From a virus: 64,000 nucleotides of DNA. Below are positions 1-7,381 of the stretch, piece after piece (position 1 is the first letter of the stretch; each line of letters begins with the position of its first letter). The translations under genes were made by a program, and so were the position numbers. The notes below the pieces were generated by a model. That model was not told the origin of the DNA, made no database searches, and was given only the letters and a program-made list of their open reading frames with translations. The stretch is taken from the IMG/VR virus record IMGVR_UViG_3300042904_000419, positions 1 to 64,000 of that record, one strand, 5' to 3'.

Positions 1-1040
1 TGGTCAACCGCGTGGGCCGGCTGCTTACCGGTTCCGGCGGGGACCTGGAGGGCGGCGCGAACGGGGCGCTGGTCGGCGGCGGAGCACTGCTGGCGGCCGG
101 CGTGGCCAAGAGTGCCCTGGAAGGCTTCGTGAAGGCCGTCAACGAGGGCGCGCAGGCGCTCCGGACGCACCGCGCGGCGGTGCTGGCCAGCGGCGGCACG
201 AACGGCGAGATTTCCCGCCTCACGTCCTACGGGCTGCCCGGGGAGCAGATCGCGGCCCTCGGCGACCAACTGCGCGAGCGCCTGGGTATTGGCTCCGGGG
301 ACGTGCAGGCGCTCATGGCGGGCGGGCGCGCCGGCATCGGTCCGCAGCTCGACCCGCGGCTGGGCGGCAGCCAGAACAACGCGCGCCTCGTGGAGCAGGC
401 GACCGACTACCTGCGGAACGTGCGCGAGGTCTCGGGAGCGGAGGCGCAGCTCCTGGAGGCGCGGCGGCTGGGGCTGGCGGGGATGCTGGACACGATCAAC
501 GTGAGCCGGTCGGTCTACGAGGCGCAGCAGCGCGACGCGGAACTGCGGAGTCGCCTGTTCACCCCGGAGCAGCAGCAAGCGGCGCGGGACTACGCGGCGC
601 AAATGGAGCGCCTGACCGCCAACGCGGAACTACTGAAGGCGACCGCCGGGAGCACATCCTTGCGGGAATTCGCGGAAGGGCTGGGCGCTATCGCCACGCT
701 GACCGGCATTGCTGCGGAGCGGAGCGAGGCCTACGCAAACGCGCTCAGTATCTTGGGGACGGTCCTCAACATCACGCCGGCGTGGGTTTCGGCGGTGCAG
801 GGGGTCGGCCGGGTATTCGGGGGCGAGAGCGATTCGAAGCGCACCGCGGCCGAGAAGGACACCGACCGGGTGGTGGACGCGTTGAACAAGCAGACCCAGG
901 TGCTACTCGGCATGAAGGAAGGGCTCCTGCGTGGTGGCCCTGAAGCGGCGGGAGCACTCCCGCCCGGCCTCCGACGCCAGGCTTTGAAGCAAGCTATGGC
1001 CGCCAACGCTATCCCGCGCAAGCGCGTGAATCTGAGCTGA
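1..1040 (+). CDS. Tail tape measure protein, C-terminal part (5' partial)
   Basis: The frame is open from base 3 to a stop at 1040 and runs off the left edge, so this is the 3' part of a larger gene. Internal GTG at 12 is probably not the true start. The protein has a Gly/Ala-rich hydrophobic stretch near residues 20-45, then long Ala/Leu/Glu/Arg-rich helices and a second apolar stretch near residues 220-270, as in tape measure proteins, which set tail length and are ejected with the DNA. The gene before the right end of the window begins a tape measure-like protein in the matching frame, and the next gene here is a tail hub. Family assignment rests on composition and position, not on a catalytic motif. 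Confidence 0.6.
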   Translation, partial: VNRVGRLLTGSGGDLEGGANGALVGGGALLAAGVAKSALEGFVKAVNEGAQALRTHRAAVLASGGTNGEISRLTSYGLPGEQIAALGDQLRERLGIGSGDVQALMAGGRAGIGPQLDPRLGGSQNNARLVEQATDYLRNVREVSGAEAQLLEARRLGLAGMLDTINVSRSVYEAQQRDAELRSRLFTPEQQQAARDYAAQMERLTANAELLKATAGSTSLREFAEGLGAIATLTGIAAERSEAYANALSILGTVLNITPAWVSAVQGVGRVFGGESDSKRTAAEKDTDRVVDALNKQTQVLLGMKEGLLRGGPEAAGALPPGLRRQALKQAMAANAIPRKRVNLS

Positions 1041-1041
1041 T

Positions 1042-3588
1042 ATGCTCCTCTCTGATCCCGCACACCCGCTGGTCGCCACCACGGCGTACCGGCACACCCG
1101 CCTGGAGCTCGACGGGCCGCAGTGGGTCCTCTACAACGGCGCGTGGAAGCTCGACCGGGACGCGGACCAGATCACGCCGGCGGGCCTCGACACCCCCGCG
1201 TTCAACCTGGGGAGTAGCAACGTCTTCCGGCTGCCGGGGGCCGGGTGGATCCTGGAGCCGACGCTCCTCTCCCAGCGCAACCAGCTCCTCACGGCGAACG
1301 CCGGCCAGATGTATGACGGGCCGGCGTTCGCCAACCTCGCGCCGGGTATCGAGGGCTATTACCGCTGGCGGCAAGAGAACCTGAGCGGCGTCACCTACGA
1401 CGGCGACCTGGCCGAGCAGGCCATGCCGGCCTACGAGAAGGCGATTGCCGCCGGGAGTCCTTTTGCCTGCAACCTGGTGGCTGACCAGCTCGCCTATCCT
1501 GGCCCTCCGGCCGAGTCCCTGGTCCCCACCACTCGCCTCTTCTCCGGCCGGCGCACCGAGCCGCGCAATCAGGCCATCCAGTTCAGCTTCTTCGTGCCGC
1601 CGGTCGGCGAACCCGGCGACGTGCTGTACCGGCTGCTCTGGGGCGGGCCGGCGGATATGCTGCCGACCACCAAGCGGGGCGGCGAGTGGGGGCTGACGTA
1701 TCGCGGCGACGGCACCGCCTCCCTGTGGGCGCGGATTGATGGCGAGTGGGCGCGGCAGGGCACGGCGCAGTGGTCGGACGGGGTGAGCGCCCGCGGCGGG
1801 TGGGCGCATACCTACCTCCAGCCGCACGGCAAGAACCGGCTGTTCATTTACACCCAGGCCGGCACGGGTAAGGGCGGCGGGCTCCGGCGCCTGGGCTCCG
1901 AGCGGCTGCCGGCGGACTTCGGCTCCCTGAGCGTGACGGTGCACCGTCACAGCGCCCTGGCCACCGGCTACGGCTATAGGACCGGTATCACCGGTCCCGG
2001 CACCTTCCGGATTGACGCGCGGGCCGACCTGGCGGCGCGGTTCGCGATTGGCGCTACCGGCTACCCGACGGAAGGCCTCCTGGTCGATCGCCCGTTTAGC
2101 CTGCCGTTCACCGTGCCGGCGGATACTCTCTTGCGGCTGAAGCTGCGGACGCTATTCCCGGCCGGCACGGGAGTCGACATTCAGGGCGCGCTCTACGAGG
2201 CGGATACCGGCCTGGCGCTGGTCCCCGGCGACAATGCCGGGGAGTACCTGATCCCGGCGGGCGTGAAGCACTTCTTCGGCCGGTTCGTGCTGACCGGGTC
2301 CGGCACGCATACCCCGGTGCTAACCGGCGTCACCTACGAACTGGACGCGCGGCTGTCGAGCGTGCGGATTGAGGAAGCGGCGCTCCTGCAGGCGGAGTTC
2401 GCGGCACCCACCGACGTGGATCTTCTGGGCAGCGATCAGGACGTGACACACGAAGGCGGCCACCTGGAAATTCACGACTTGACAGACGAACTGGTGCCGC
2501 TGCGGACCCGGGACGGGGTGCCGATCCGCATCTTCACCACGGTGAACGAGGAGGGGGACGAGTCCTGCATCTTTGAAGGCGAGGCGTCGGCGATCGAGGA
2601 GACCGTGCACCTGGCGGCGCCCGGCAACCCCAGCTATCCGTTCTACTCCGTGGAACTGGCTGGCCAGTGGGCGCGGGTGGCCGAGCAGCGGGTGATCGGT
2701 AACCAGCCGTACGGCCTGAACCGGGACACCGGCAAGCCGGACCGCGTAACGAACATCATTCGGGAACTGTTCACTGACGCCGGCGTCCCGGCCGAGCAGA
2801 TGGACATTCCCGACCTACCGCTGGAGTTCTGGCCGTCGGAGAACGAGGGCGCGGAGATCTACATCCTCCAGTCCGGAACGTCCTACCTGGACGCAATTCA
2901 GAACCTCGCACGGCGCTACCTCGACGCCTGGATTGCCTGGGCGCCCAACAGCGGCCCCTACGGGCAATGGAAGCTGCGCCTCAACCCCGCGGACCCCGCC
3001 TCTAACATCCTGTGGGACTTCGTGACCGAAGCGCCGGAAGTCATCGGCCTGGGCGGGCTCCCAGTGCCGGCGGCGCAGCACGTGGCGGACACCTACGGCG
3101 AGGCTACAACGTTCATCCGGTCCTTGCGCCGGAAGCGGAAGCGCCCGGAGTACAACAGTGTCTACGTGTTCAACTCCCCGGACATGCAAGGCAAGATTTC
3201 AGCCTACGAGCACAACCCGCGCAGCTTCTCGCGGGATGCGGAAACGCCTACCGCGGACCCGGGGCACATCGACTACATCGGGCGCGAGGTGCCGGAGTCG
3301 TTCTACGATCCTACGATCGAGACGCAGCAGCAGGCCAATTGGATCGCCCGCCGGCTCCTGGACCTGGGCGGCTTCGGGCGGATCCTCTATGAATTCGAGG
3401 CACCGCTGGTGTTCGTGACGGACCCGAACGACGCGGACCAGGTGCGCCCGCGCAAGCTGATGATCGGGGATCCGGTGGCGATCGACGGGAAGGTCGGCGT
3501 GCTGCGGCCGTGTTCCGCGGCGTACCGGGACGATGTGCTGCAGCTCGCGGAATATCAGGTGGCGATGCTGCCCGGGGAGGGAGTCTGA
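1042..3588 (+). CDS. Tail hub / baseplate structural protein
   Basis: An 848-residue protein starting two bases after the tape measure stop. The N-terminal half is beta-rich with many Gly, Thr and aromatic residues. Residues from about 560 look like the hub domain that follows tape measure genes in siphoviruses: the segment reads DVTNIIRELF-like helices, a run of alternating strands, and a C-terminal region with QQQANWIARRLLDLGG and a beta-barrel that includes MIGDPVAIDG. Proteins of this kind close the distal tail tip and hold the fibres. No lytic motif was seen. It overlaps the next small gene through TGATG, so the two are translationally coupled. Confidence 0.6.
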   Translation: MLLSDPAHPLVATTAYRHTRLELDGPQWVLYNGAWKLDRDADQITPAGLDTPAFNLGSSNVFRLPGAGWILEPTLLSQRNQLLTANAGQMYDGPAFANLAPGIEGYYRWRQENLSGVTYDGDLAEQAMPAYEKAIAAGSPFACNLVADQLAYPGPPAESLVPTTRLFSGRRTEPRNQAIQFSFFVPPVGEPGDVLYRLLWGGPADMLPTTKRGGEWGLTYRGDGTASLWARIDGEWARQGTAQWSDGVSARGGWAHTYLQPHGKNRLFIYTQAGTGKGGGLRRLGSERLPADFGSLSVTVHRHSALATGYGYRTGITGPGTFRIDARADLAARFAIGATGYPTEGLLVDRPFSLPFTVPADTLLRLKLRTLFPAGTGVDIQGALYEADTGLALVPGDNAGEYLIPAGVKHFFGRFVLTGSGTHTPVLTGVTYELDARLSSVRIEEAALLQAEFAAPTDVDLLGSDQDVTHEGGHLEIHDLTDELVPLRTRDGVPIRIFTTVNEEGDESCIFEGEASAIEETVHLAAPGNPSYPFYSVELAGQWARVAEQRVIGNQPYGLNRDTGKPDRVTNIIRELFTDAGVPAEQMDIPDLPLEFWPSENEGAEIYILQSGTSYLDAIQNLARRYLDAWIAWAPNSGPYGQWKLRLNPADPASNILWDFVTEAPEVIGLGGLPVPAAQHVADTYGEATTFIRSLRRKRKRPEYNSVYVFNSPDMQGKISAYEHNPRSFSRDAETPTADPGHIDYIGREVPESFYDPTIETQQQANWIARRLLDLGGFGRILYEFEAPLVFVTDPNDADQVRPRKLMIGDPVAIDGKVGVLRPCSAAYRDDVLQLAEYQVAMLPGEGV

Positions 3589-3818
3589 TGGACGAACTGA
3601 GCGAGGCCCGCAAGGGGCAGCGGGCGGAACTCCTGCGCCCGCTGGGGGTCAACCCCAACGTCGAGCGGCTGACGGACCGGGACGTGCACGGCACGGGCCT
3701 GGAGAACGAGATCCTGGCGCTCCCGGACGTATCCAGTCGCGAGCTCTCCGACCTGGAGGGCCGGCGCACGTTCATCGTGGGGCTGGATAGTCCGTACGCG
3801 ACGGACCGGTACCTGTAG
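3588..3818 (+). CDS. Small tail-associated protein, unknown function
   Basis: A 76-residue acidic protein (MDELSEARKG at the start) whose ATG overlaps the stop of the tail hub gene as TGATG at 3586-3590. It ends with TFIVGLDSPYATDRYL and has no membrane segment or cysteine. Coupling to the hub gene suggests a minor tail or tail-tip assembly role, but no family is recognised. It is the last rightward gene before the leftward accessory island, and its stop lies only 3 bases from the convergent stop of the next gene. Confidence 0.65.
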   Translation: MDELSEARKGQRAELLRPLGVNPNVERLTDRDVHGTGLENEILALPDVSSRELSDLEGRRTFIVGLDSPYATDRYL

Positions 3819-3821
3819 CGC

Positions 3822-4031
3822 CTAGCGAATCAGACCGTTCGCGAATAGGTAGTACCAGAAGGCGGCGCCGCCGATGCCGAACGCGATAAGGATTCCCATC
3901 CACGCCTTCGAGGTGGCTGACATGCCGCGCCGCGGCGCTCTCGCAGTGGGCGCGAACGGGCCAGAGCCGCAGGTCGGGCAGAACTTCGCGCTCGGCGACA
4001 CGGCGGCACCACAACTCGGACAAGCAAACAC
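3822..4031 (-). CDS. Small zinc-ribbon protein with one membrane segment
   Basis: A 69-residue protein starting at GTG 4031 with GGAGG upstream at a normal distance. Residues 1-22 form a four-cysteine zinc ribbon (CPSCG, then CPTCG 14 residues later). Residues 44-63 are a hydrophobic helix (WMGILIAFGIGGAAFWYYLF) with an Arg-rich stretch before it, so the ribbon should face the cytoplasm. It lies directly downstream of a larger zinc-ribbon membrane protein, and the pair probably forms one leftward transcript. Function unknown. A longer reading frame extends upstream but overlaps the neighbour and lacks coding character. Confidence 0.7.
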   Translation of the reverse strand: MFACPSCGAAVSPSAKFCPTCGSGPFAPTARAPRRGMSATSKAWMGILIAFGIGGAAFWYYLFANGLIR

Positions 4032-4044
4032 GGTAGACCTCCAG

Positions 4045-4902
4045 TTATCCCGGTAGTAACAACTGACTTGGCGGGAGCGCGGGTGCGGGCGACTCGGGCG
4101 GGAGAAGCTTCCATTTCGACCTGACCCGCCGATACCGGTGGCCCTGATTACAGGCGGTCCACTCACCCCCGGACAATTCCGGTAAGTAGGAATGTCGGCA
4201 GGGGGGCTGGTAGAACTTCTCAATCCGGGCTCGCTCGACGGCGAGGCGGTCGGCGGCTGCTTCGCGTTCAGCGGCGAGGCGTTGGGCGGTGGCCTCCCGG
4301 GCAGCGGTGGCGAGGGCGTAGGCCCGCTCCTCTTCTGCGGCTCGGCGCCGAGCGGACTCTTCGTCTCGCCAGCGCTGCGCCGCGAGTTCCTGGGCTTCGC
4401 GCTGGATACGCTCCCGGGCCGCCCGATCCTGGATGATGCGCGTTGCAGCGCTGCCGCCGGAGAGAAAGACCAGCGCCACCACCCCGACGAGCACACCGGC
4501 CCCGAAGTGGCGCCGCCGCCTGGCAGCGGTTGCGGGCAGGTTCCCGCCGGGCGCGGCAAGGATGACACGTCGCAGACGTAGGAGCAGGAACGAGAGCACC
4601 CAGGCGCAGGCTAAAGCCATTACCGCCAGGCCAAAGAGCACCTCGCGCTGCTGGAGGTAGGTATAGATCCCTGCGGACCCGATGAGGGCGAGTGAGAGGA
4701 AGAGGATTCCGACCCCGATCGCATTCCAGATCAGCGATACGTGCCGCTCGGTTTCGTCAAGCGGCCCGGAGGCGGTCACGAGGGGCGCGTGAGGCTGCGT
4801 AGCGGCCCCTAGCGTGAGCGGTTTTCCGCAGGCAGGGCAGAACTGCGCAGCTAACGGGGCACCCTCGCCGCAGTCCGGACAAATCTTCAGGGTGCCAGAC
4901 AC
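4045..4902 (-). CDS. Zinc-ribbon membrane protein with coiled coil
   Basis: A 285-residue protein. The start is GTG at 4902, chosen because GGAGGG lies 7 bases upstream and the zinc ribbon follows at once: CPDCG at residues 8-12 and CPACG at 22-26. Two hydrophobic segments lie near residues 55-105 (IGVGILFLSLALIGSAGIY and AVMALACAWVLSFLLL) and a third near 130-150. A long Arg/Glu/Ala-rich coiled coil covers about 155-235, and a Cys-His-containing tail follows. The architecture suggests a membrane-anchored sensor or scaffold, but no function is assigned. Its ribosome binding site lies inside a stem-loop (4908-4943). Confidence 0.75.
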   Translation of the reverse strand: MSGTLKICPDCGEGAPLAAQFCPACGKPLTLGAATQPHAPLVTASGPLDETERHVSLIWNAIGVGILFLSLALIGSAGIYTYLQQREVLFGLAVMALACAWVLSFLLLRLRRVILAAPGGNLPATAARRRRHFGAGVLVGVVALVFLSGGSAATRIIQDRAARERIQREAQELAAQRWRDEESARRRAAEEERAYALATAAREATAQRLAAEREAAADRLAVERARIEKFYQPPCRHSYLPELSGGEWTACNQGHRYRRVRSKWKLLPPESPAPALPPSQLLLPG

Positions 4903-4907
4903 GGCAT

Positions 4908-4943
4908 AACCCTCCAGTCAATCAAACGACTGACCGGAGGGTT
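4908..4943 (-). promoter_or_regulatory. Inverted repeat covering the ribosome binding site of the 4045-4902 gene
   Basis: Arms at 4908-4920 (AACCCTCCAGTCA) and 4931-4943 (TGACCGGAGGGTT) match at 12 of 13 positions around a 10-base loop. On the leftward transcript the GGAGGG Shine-Dalgarno lies in the 3' arm, so folding would hide it. Because the repeat sits in the 77-base gap between divergent genes, it could instead be an operator dyad. Confidence 0.7.
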
Positions 4944-4979
4944 AGGTTCCGCGAGCCCAGATTCCTTGCTATGGAGACG

Positions 4980-5230
4980 ATGATGGACCAGACTGCCAAC
5001 GCCGCGCCGGAGCCAGAAGATCAGCACACCCTCCGCAACTTCGGGATTCCGCCGCACGTCCTGCGGGTCGATAGCGCCTGCCCGGAGGGCGCTACCCGGC
5101 ACATCTGCGTGGATTTCACGTGCTTGCCTCCGGCTCCGCCGCGAGCTGCCATCCCGAACTCCCTGCGGGCGCATCCCTTCGCCAGGCCATCGGGCGCGGC
5201 TTCATTCACCTGGGTCGGTGGATGCTCTAA
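4980..5230 (+). pseudogene. Small rightward gene interrupted by an apparent frameshift
   Basis: Starting at ATG 4980 (or 4983), with GGAG just upstream, the frame encodes MMDQTANAAPEPEDQ and on to RHICVDF with strongly G/C-biased third codon positions. After the TTT run at 5114-5116 that bias falls in this frame and continues in the next one, which reads HVLASGSAASCHPELPAG and ends ...GFIHLGRWML with TAA at 5228-5230. That stop lies one base short of the convergent gene's stop, a tidy fit. One extra T in the run would give a single 84-residue protein. No family recognised. It may be a real disruption or a sequencing indel. Confidence 0.5.
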
Positions 5231-5231
5231 C

Positions 5232-5411
5232 TTACCGCCGCTTCCAATGACCCGCCACGCGCCTCCCGTCCCGGCGCCGATACCCCGGCACCCAGACCGG
5301 CTGGCCGCTGCCGTCCGGAGGCGAGCGGGGCACCCCGCGACCGGAGCAGAGGGCGAGGAGCAGCGCCAGCACCGCGAACGGGGCGGTGGCGAGGAGGGCG
5401 AGGATCAGCAC
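5232..5411 (-). CDS. Small membrane-anchored or lipoprotein-like protein
   Basis: A 59-residue protein. Its GTG start (5411) overlaps the end of the upstream gene by 7 bases. Residues 1-22 are a hydrophobic helix ending LLLALCSG, which resembles a lipobox (L-A-L-C) but lacks the usual basic N-terminus. The tail WVPGYRRRDGRRVAGHWKRR resembles the short GY-x-R-x-DG-x-x-V-x-GH-x-R motif common in small bacterial and phage surface proteins. It is likely exported or membrane-bound, with a basic outer or cytoplasmic tail. The role is unknown. Confidence 0.6.
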   Translation of the reverse strand: MLILALLATAPFAVLALLLALCSGRGVPRSPPDGSGQPVWVPGYRRRDGRRVAGHWKRR

Positions 5412-5707
5412 GACGCCTCCTCGATCTTCGCCAGCAGTTCCCGGACCTCGCCCACCAGCAGGCTGCCCGGCTGCACGGGCGTGCCGGCGTCCCAGTAGGA
5501 CATGAGTTCGGTGAGGAGGTCGCGCATGTCCGGTGCGGTGGCGATCAGGGCGGCGTCGGCGCGGGCCTGAGCGGGTGACACGTTGTCAGTGTAAATCTTG
5601 GCGATCTCGCAGCCGGCGTCGTCCCCAATAACGACGGAGAGGTCATAGTCTCCCGGCTCCTCGGCGATCATCCCCGCTACTACCCACGGCCCTGGTGTGT
5701 GTTTCAT
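5405..5707 (-). CDS. Phage protein of the HTPGPW type, unknown function
   Basis: A 100-residue protein beginning MKHTPGPWVV, a start shared by many small phage proteins of unknown function. It continues with beta strands, IATAPDMRDLLTEL and an amphipathic C-terminal helix (VGEVRELLAKIEEASC). A GGGGGAG ribosome binding site precedes the ATG. The related phage proteins often contain ADAxLIAxAPDM, seen here as ARADAALIATAPDM. It is coupled to the small membrane gene downstream. Confidence 0.75.
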   Translation of the reverse strand: MKHTPGPWVVAGMIAEEPGDYDLSVVIGDDAGCEIAKIYTDNVSPAQARADAALIATAPDMRDLLTELMSYWDAGTPVQPGSLLVGEVRELLAKIEEASC

Positions 5708-5762
5708 CTTCTCCCCCTTTCGCGCATCTGATCACATCCCGGGTGCGATCCCGGGCGAGGGG

Positions 5763-5785
5763 TGCCGGGAGAGTGGCTCCCGGCA
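5763..5785 (-). promoter_or_regulatory. Intercistronic stem-loop
   Basis: A perfect 9-base stem (TGCCGGGAG / CTCCCGGCA) with a 5-base loop lies between the genes ending at 5795 and starting at 5707. A second possible stem, CCCGGG / CCCGGG, follows closely. There is no U tract, so it is more likely a partial terminator or an RNA-stability element than a full terminator. Confidence 0.55.
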
Positions 5786-5794
5786 GGGGCGGGG

Positions 5795-5998
5795 TTAGAA
5801 AGCGTTCCAATCCTTGCGGAACAGCTCTCGCTGGCGCTTGCTGGTGTTGCCGCACCACTCCGCGGCAGGGTCTTCCGGGTGTTCGGCCACGTAAGCTAGC
5901 AATGCACAAAGGCCGTCCTCGTCCGTGGCGCCACGGGTGTCCATGAGGGCGCGGGCCTTGGCAACGGCAATCCATCTCGCCCGATCAATCGACTTCAC
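5795..5998 (-). CDS. Small hypothetical protein
   Basis: About 67 residues from GTG 5998 (GGGGA 7 bases upstream), or 76 residues from ATG 6025. The shorter start reduces overlap with the upstream gene. The protein is helical: residues 1-35 read VKSIDRARWIAVAKARALMD, and the end is rich in Trp, Lys and Arg (AAEWCGNTSKRQRELFRKDWNAF). It has no metal site or membrane segment. No family recognised. It belongs to the leftward small-gene cluster. Confidence 0.6.
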   Translation of the reverse strand: MKSIDRARWIAVAKARALMDTRGATDEDGLCALLAYVAEHPEDPAAEWCGNTSKRQRELFRKDWNAF

Positions 5999-6281
5999 GG
6001 GTAATCCCCGCGGCCAGATCATCACGGCGCAGTTCCCGATAGGTCTCTTCGCAGAACGCCTTACCGGCGGCCGAGGTCTTCACTTCGCCGGCCTGGGCGC
6101 CGATTTCGCGGACCTCGCCCGTCTCGTGGTTCCGCGCGCTGGCCAGGTAGCTCCCCGGCTGCCAGGCGTAGACCCGGAAGGCCCAGGGGCCGTAGTCAGC
6201 AGCGATCCCGGCGCAGCTACCACCCACACGCTCCCAGTGGAGGCTGGTCTCGTTCGTCGCGGTCTTCGTGCTTCGGCTCAT
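5985..6281 (-). CDS. Hypothetical protein
   Basis: A 98-residue protein from ATG 6281. The first 60 residues alternate as beta strands (LHWERVGGSCAGIAADYGPWAFRVYAWQPGSYLASARNHETGEVREIG), and the last 30 form a charged helix. The pattern is that of a small phage beta-sheet protein. No function can be assigned. It overlaps the downstream gene by a few bases, which suggests co-translation. Confidence 0.6.
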   Translation of the reverse strand: MSRSTKTATNETSLHWERVGGSCAGIAADYGPWAFRVYAWQPGSYLASARNHETGEVREIGAQAGEVKTSAAGKAFCEETYRELRRDDLAAGITREVD

Positions 6282-6301
6282 CTCAGTTCGCCCTTTCAGA
6301 G

Positions 6302-6421
6302 GCGGCGGGGTGCTCTCCCGCCGCTGGTATGTCGATAGTTGCGATTAGAACGCCGGGTAGTGCCCCCGGTGACAGCAGAGGCACCGCACCGGCACCCAGG
6401 CCCGCTCCATCAGGCGGGCCT
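6302..6421 (-). promoter_or_regulatory. Two stem-loops in a 171-base intergenic stretch
   Basis: Stem 1 is GCGGCGGG (6302-6309) with CCCGCCGC (6317-6324). Stem 2 is AGGCCCGC (6398-6405) with GCGGGCCT (6414-6421). Both are perfect and neither has a U tract. A 21-codon leftward reading frame (ATG near 6413, MERAWVPVRCLCCHRGHYPAF) starts within stem 2. It may be a leader peptide, but support is weak. Otherwise 6282-6452 holds no gene. Confidence 0.5.
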
Positions 6422-6452
6422 GGGAGGCTCGGACCGGCCTCCCACACGTCGT

Positions 6453-6830
6453 TCAGTCCCAGAGGAGGGCGCGATCGGCCAGGACCTTCGCCTCGCGGGC
6501 GGCTTCGACCCGCAGCTCCTCGGCGCGGTGGTCGCCGCTCTCCTCGGCCACGAGGCAGAGCTCCTCGTCCGGCTCCGGGCCGATCATCGCTTCCGCGGCC
6601 ACGTGCAGCTTCACCAGCTCGATGTGCTTGCAGGCGGTTCCCCGGCGGCGGTGGTCCGGACACTCGCAGGTGCCGGCTACGGGGTCCACGGTGTACCCGT
6701 GGCCGTCCAGGTGGATCACCTCCCAGTCGGTCCCGCCGGGAGTGCCGGGGGTCACGAGGTAGTTCGCGGCTTCCGCGTAGGCCCGCAGCTTGCGGTCGGT
6801 GCTCTTCGGGCGGGTGGTGGTAGAATTCAT
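6453..6830 (-). CDS. SWIM zinc-finger protein
   Basis: A 125-residue protein starting at ATG 6830 with GAGGAG 7 bases upstream. Residues 50-77 contain GTCECPDHRRRGTACKHI, a SWIM-type finger (CxC then CxH) known to bind DNA or protein. N-terminal residues are basic (RPKSTDRKLRAYAEA), and the C-terminal half is an acidic helix (EESGDHRAEELRVEAAREAKVL). SWIM proteins of this size occur in phages and mobile elements and are usually of unknown role. It lies in a leftward cluster of small genes separated by stem-loops. Confidence 0.75.
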   Translation of the reverse strand: MNSTTTRPKSTDRKLRAYAEAANYLVTPGTPGGTDWEVIHLDGHGYTVDPVAGTCECPDHRRRGTACKHIELVKLHVAAEAMIGPEPDEELCLVAEESGDHRAEELRVEAAREAKVLADRALLWD

Positions 6831-6870
6831 TTGGCTGCTCCTCTGTCTTAAGCGGTGGGGGTGAAGTCCG

Positions 6871-6902
6871 GGCCGGGGAGTGTGTCCAGCACTCGCCCGG
6901 CC
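6871..6902 (-). promoter_or_regulatory. Long stem-loop upstream of the SWIM gene
   Basis: Arms at 6871-6882 (GGCCGGGGAGTG) and 6890-6902 pair over 12 bases with one bulge and a 7-base loop. There is no U tract on the leftward strand. It lies between the gene ending at 6920 and the SWIM start, and may act as an attenuator or processing site. Confidence 0.55.
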
Positions 6903-6919
6903 GCTTGCGTTTCTGGGGC

Positions 6920-7273
6920 TCAATCCATCTGGTAGTAGACGGTGGCGCGCAGGCCCGCCGCTTCCAGCGCGCAGCAGGCAGCCTGCGCTGCCCGCGTGCG
7001 GCAGGCGCCCTGGCCAGTGGTCACGTAGAGGAACACCGCCCGGCGTCCGAACCACTCGCTGATGCTGATCCGCACTCCAGCGGCGCGCGCCGCCTGCTCG
7101 ATCACGCTGTTGCGTACCGCGGGCTCCGGCCGGTAAACCGGCGTGTCCAGGTTGCAGGTGCCGGAATCGTCGCTGTCCTGCTCCGCCGCAGTGTCCGCCG
7201 CCATCCACGCGTCAGCGAAGGCGTTGGCCAGCAGTTCGCGGGTGGCTTCGGTGCGGGTGGCGGTGGTGCTCAT
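6920..7273 (-). CDS. Hypothetical protein, first gene of the leftward cluster
   Basis: A 117-residue protein. The start is ATG 7273, with GAGGAG 8 bases upstream, in preference to the ATG six codons earlier. The N-terminal helix (RTEATRELLANAFADAWMAADTA) is followed by an alpha/beta fold with VRISISEWFGRRAVFLYVTTG and a Cys-containing helix (RAAQAACCALEAAGLRATVYYQMD). It is the promoter-proximal gene under the TTGACA/TACTTT promoter at 7314-7342 and so is probably controlled by the divergent ribbon-helix-helix protein. No family recognised. Confidence 0.65.
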   Translation of the reverse strand: MSTTATRTEATRELLANAFADAWMAADTAAEQDSDDSGTCNLDTPVYRPEPAVRNSVIEQAARAAGVRISISEWFGRRAVFLYVTTGQGACRTRAAQAACCALEAAGLRATVYYQMD

Positions 7274-7313
7274 CTCGGTATCTCCTCGCAATTCGTAACT
7301 ACGTTATGGGTAT

Positions 7314-7342
7314 AAAGTAACTCCACGAAATACAGCTGTCAA
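7314..7342 (-). promoter_or_regulatory. Leftward promoter of the accessory cluster
   Basis: On the leftward strand TTGACA (7342-7337), a 17-base spacer, then TACTTT (7319-7314). This is a good sigma-70-type promoter for the genes from 7273 leftward. Confidence 0.7.
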
Positions 7343-7371
7343 GCGATTGGCAAAAGATTTTCGCGGAGTTA
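7318..7371. promoter_or_regulatory. Inverted 13-bp motif pair, candidate operator for the RHH protein
   Basis: TTTCGYGGAGTTA occurs at 7359-7371 on the plus strand (Y = C) and at 7330-7318 on the minus strand (Y = T). In each case it lies in the spacer just before the -10 box. The two inverted copies sit symmetrically over the divergent promoters, as expected for autoregulation by the adjacent ribbon-helix-helix protein. Confidence 0.6.
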
Positions 7372-7375
7372 TAAT
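7347..7375 (+). promoter_or_regulatory. Strong rightward promoter giving a leaderless mRNA
   Basis: TTGGCA (7347-7352), a 17-base spacer, then consensus TATAAT (7370-7375). The expected start of transcription, 7 bases after the -10 box, coincides with the ATG at 7382, so the message should carry no 5' leader. Confidence 0.8.
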
Positions 7376-7381
7376 ACCGGT

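Noticed and set aside
5021-5209. Leftward open frame of 62 codons (MNEAAPDG...)
   Set aside because: It overlaps the better supported rightward gene at 4980-5230 and has weaker codon bias.
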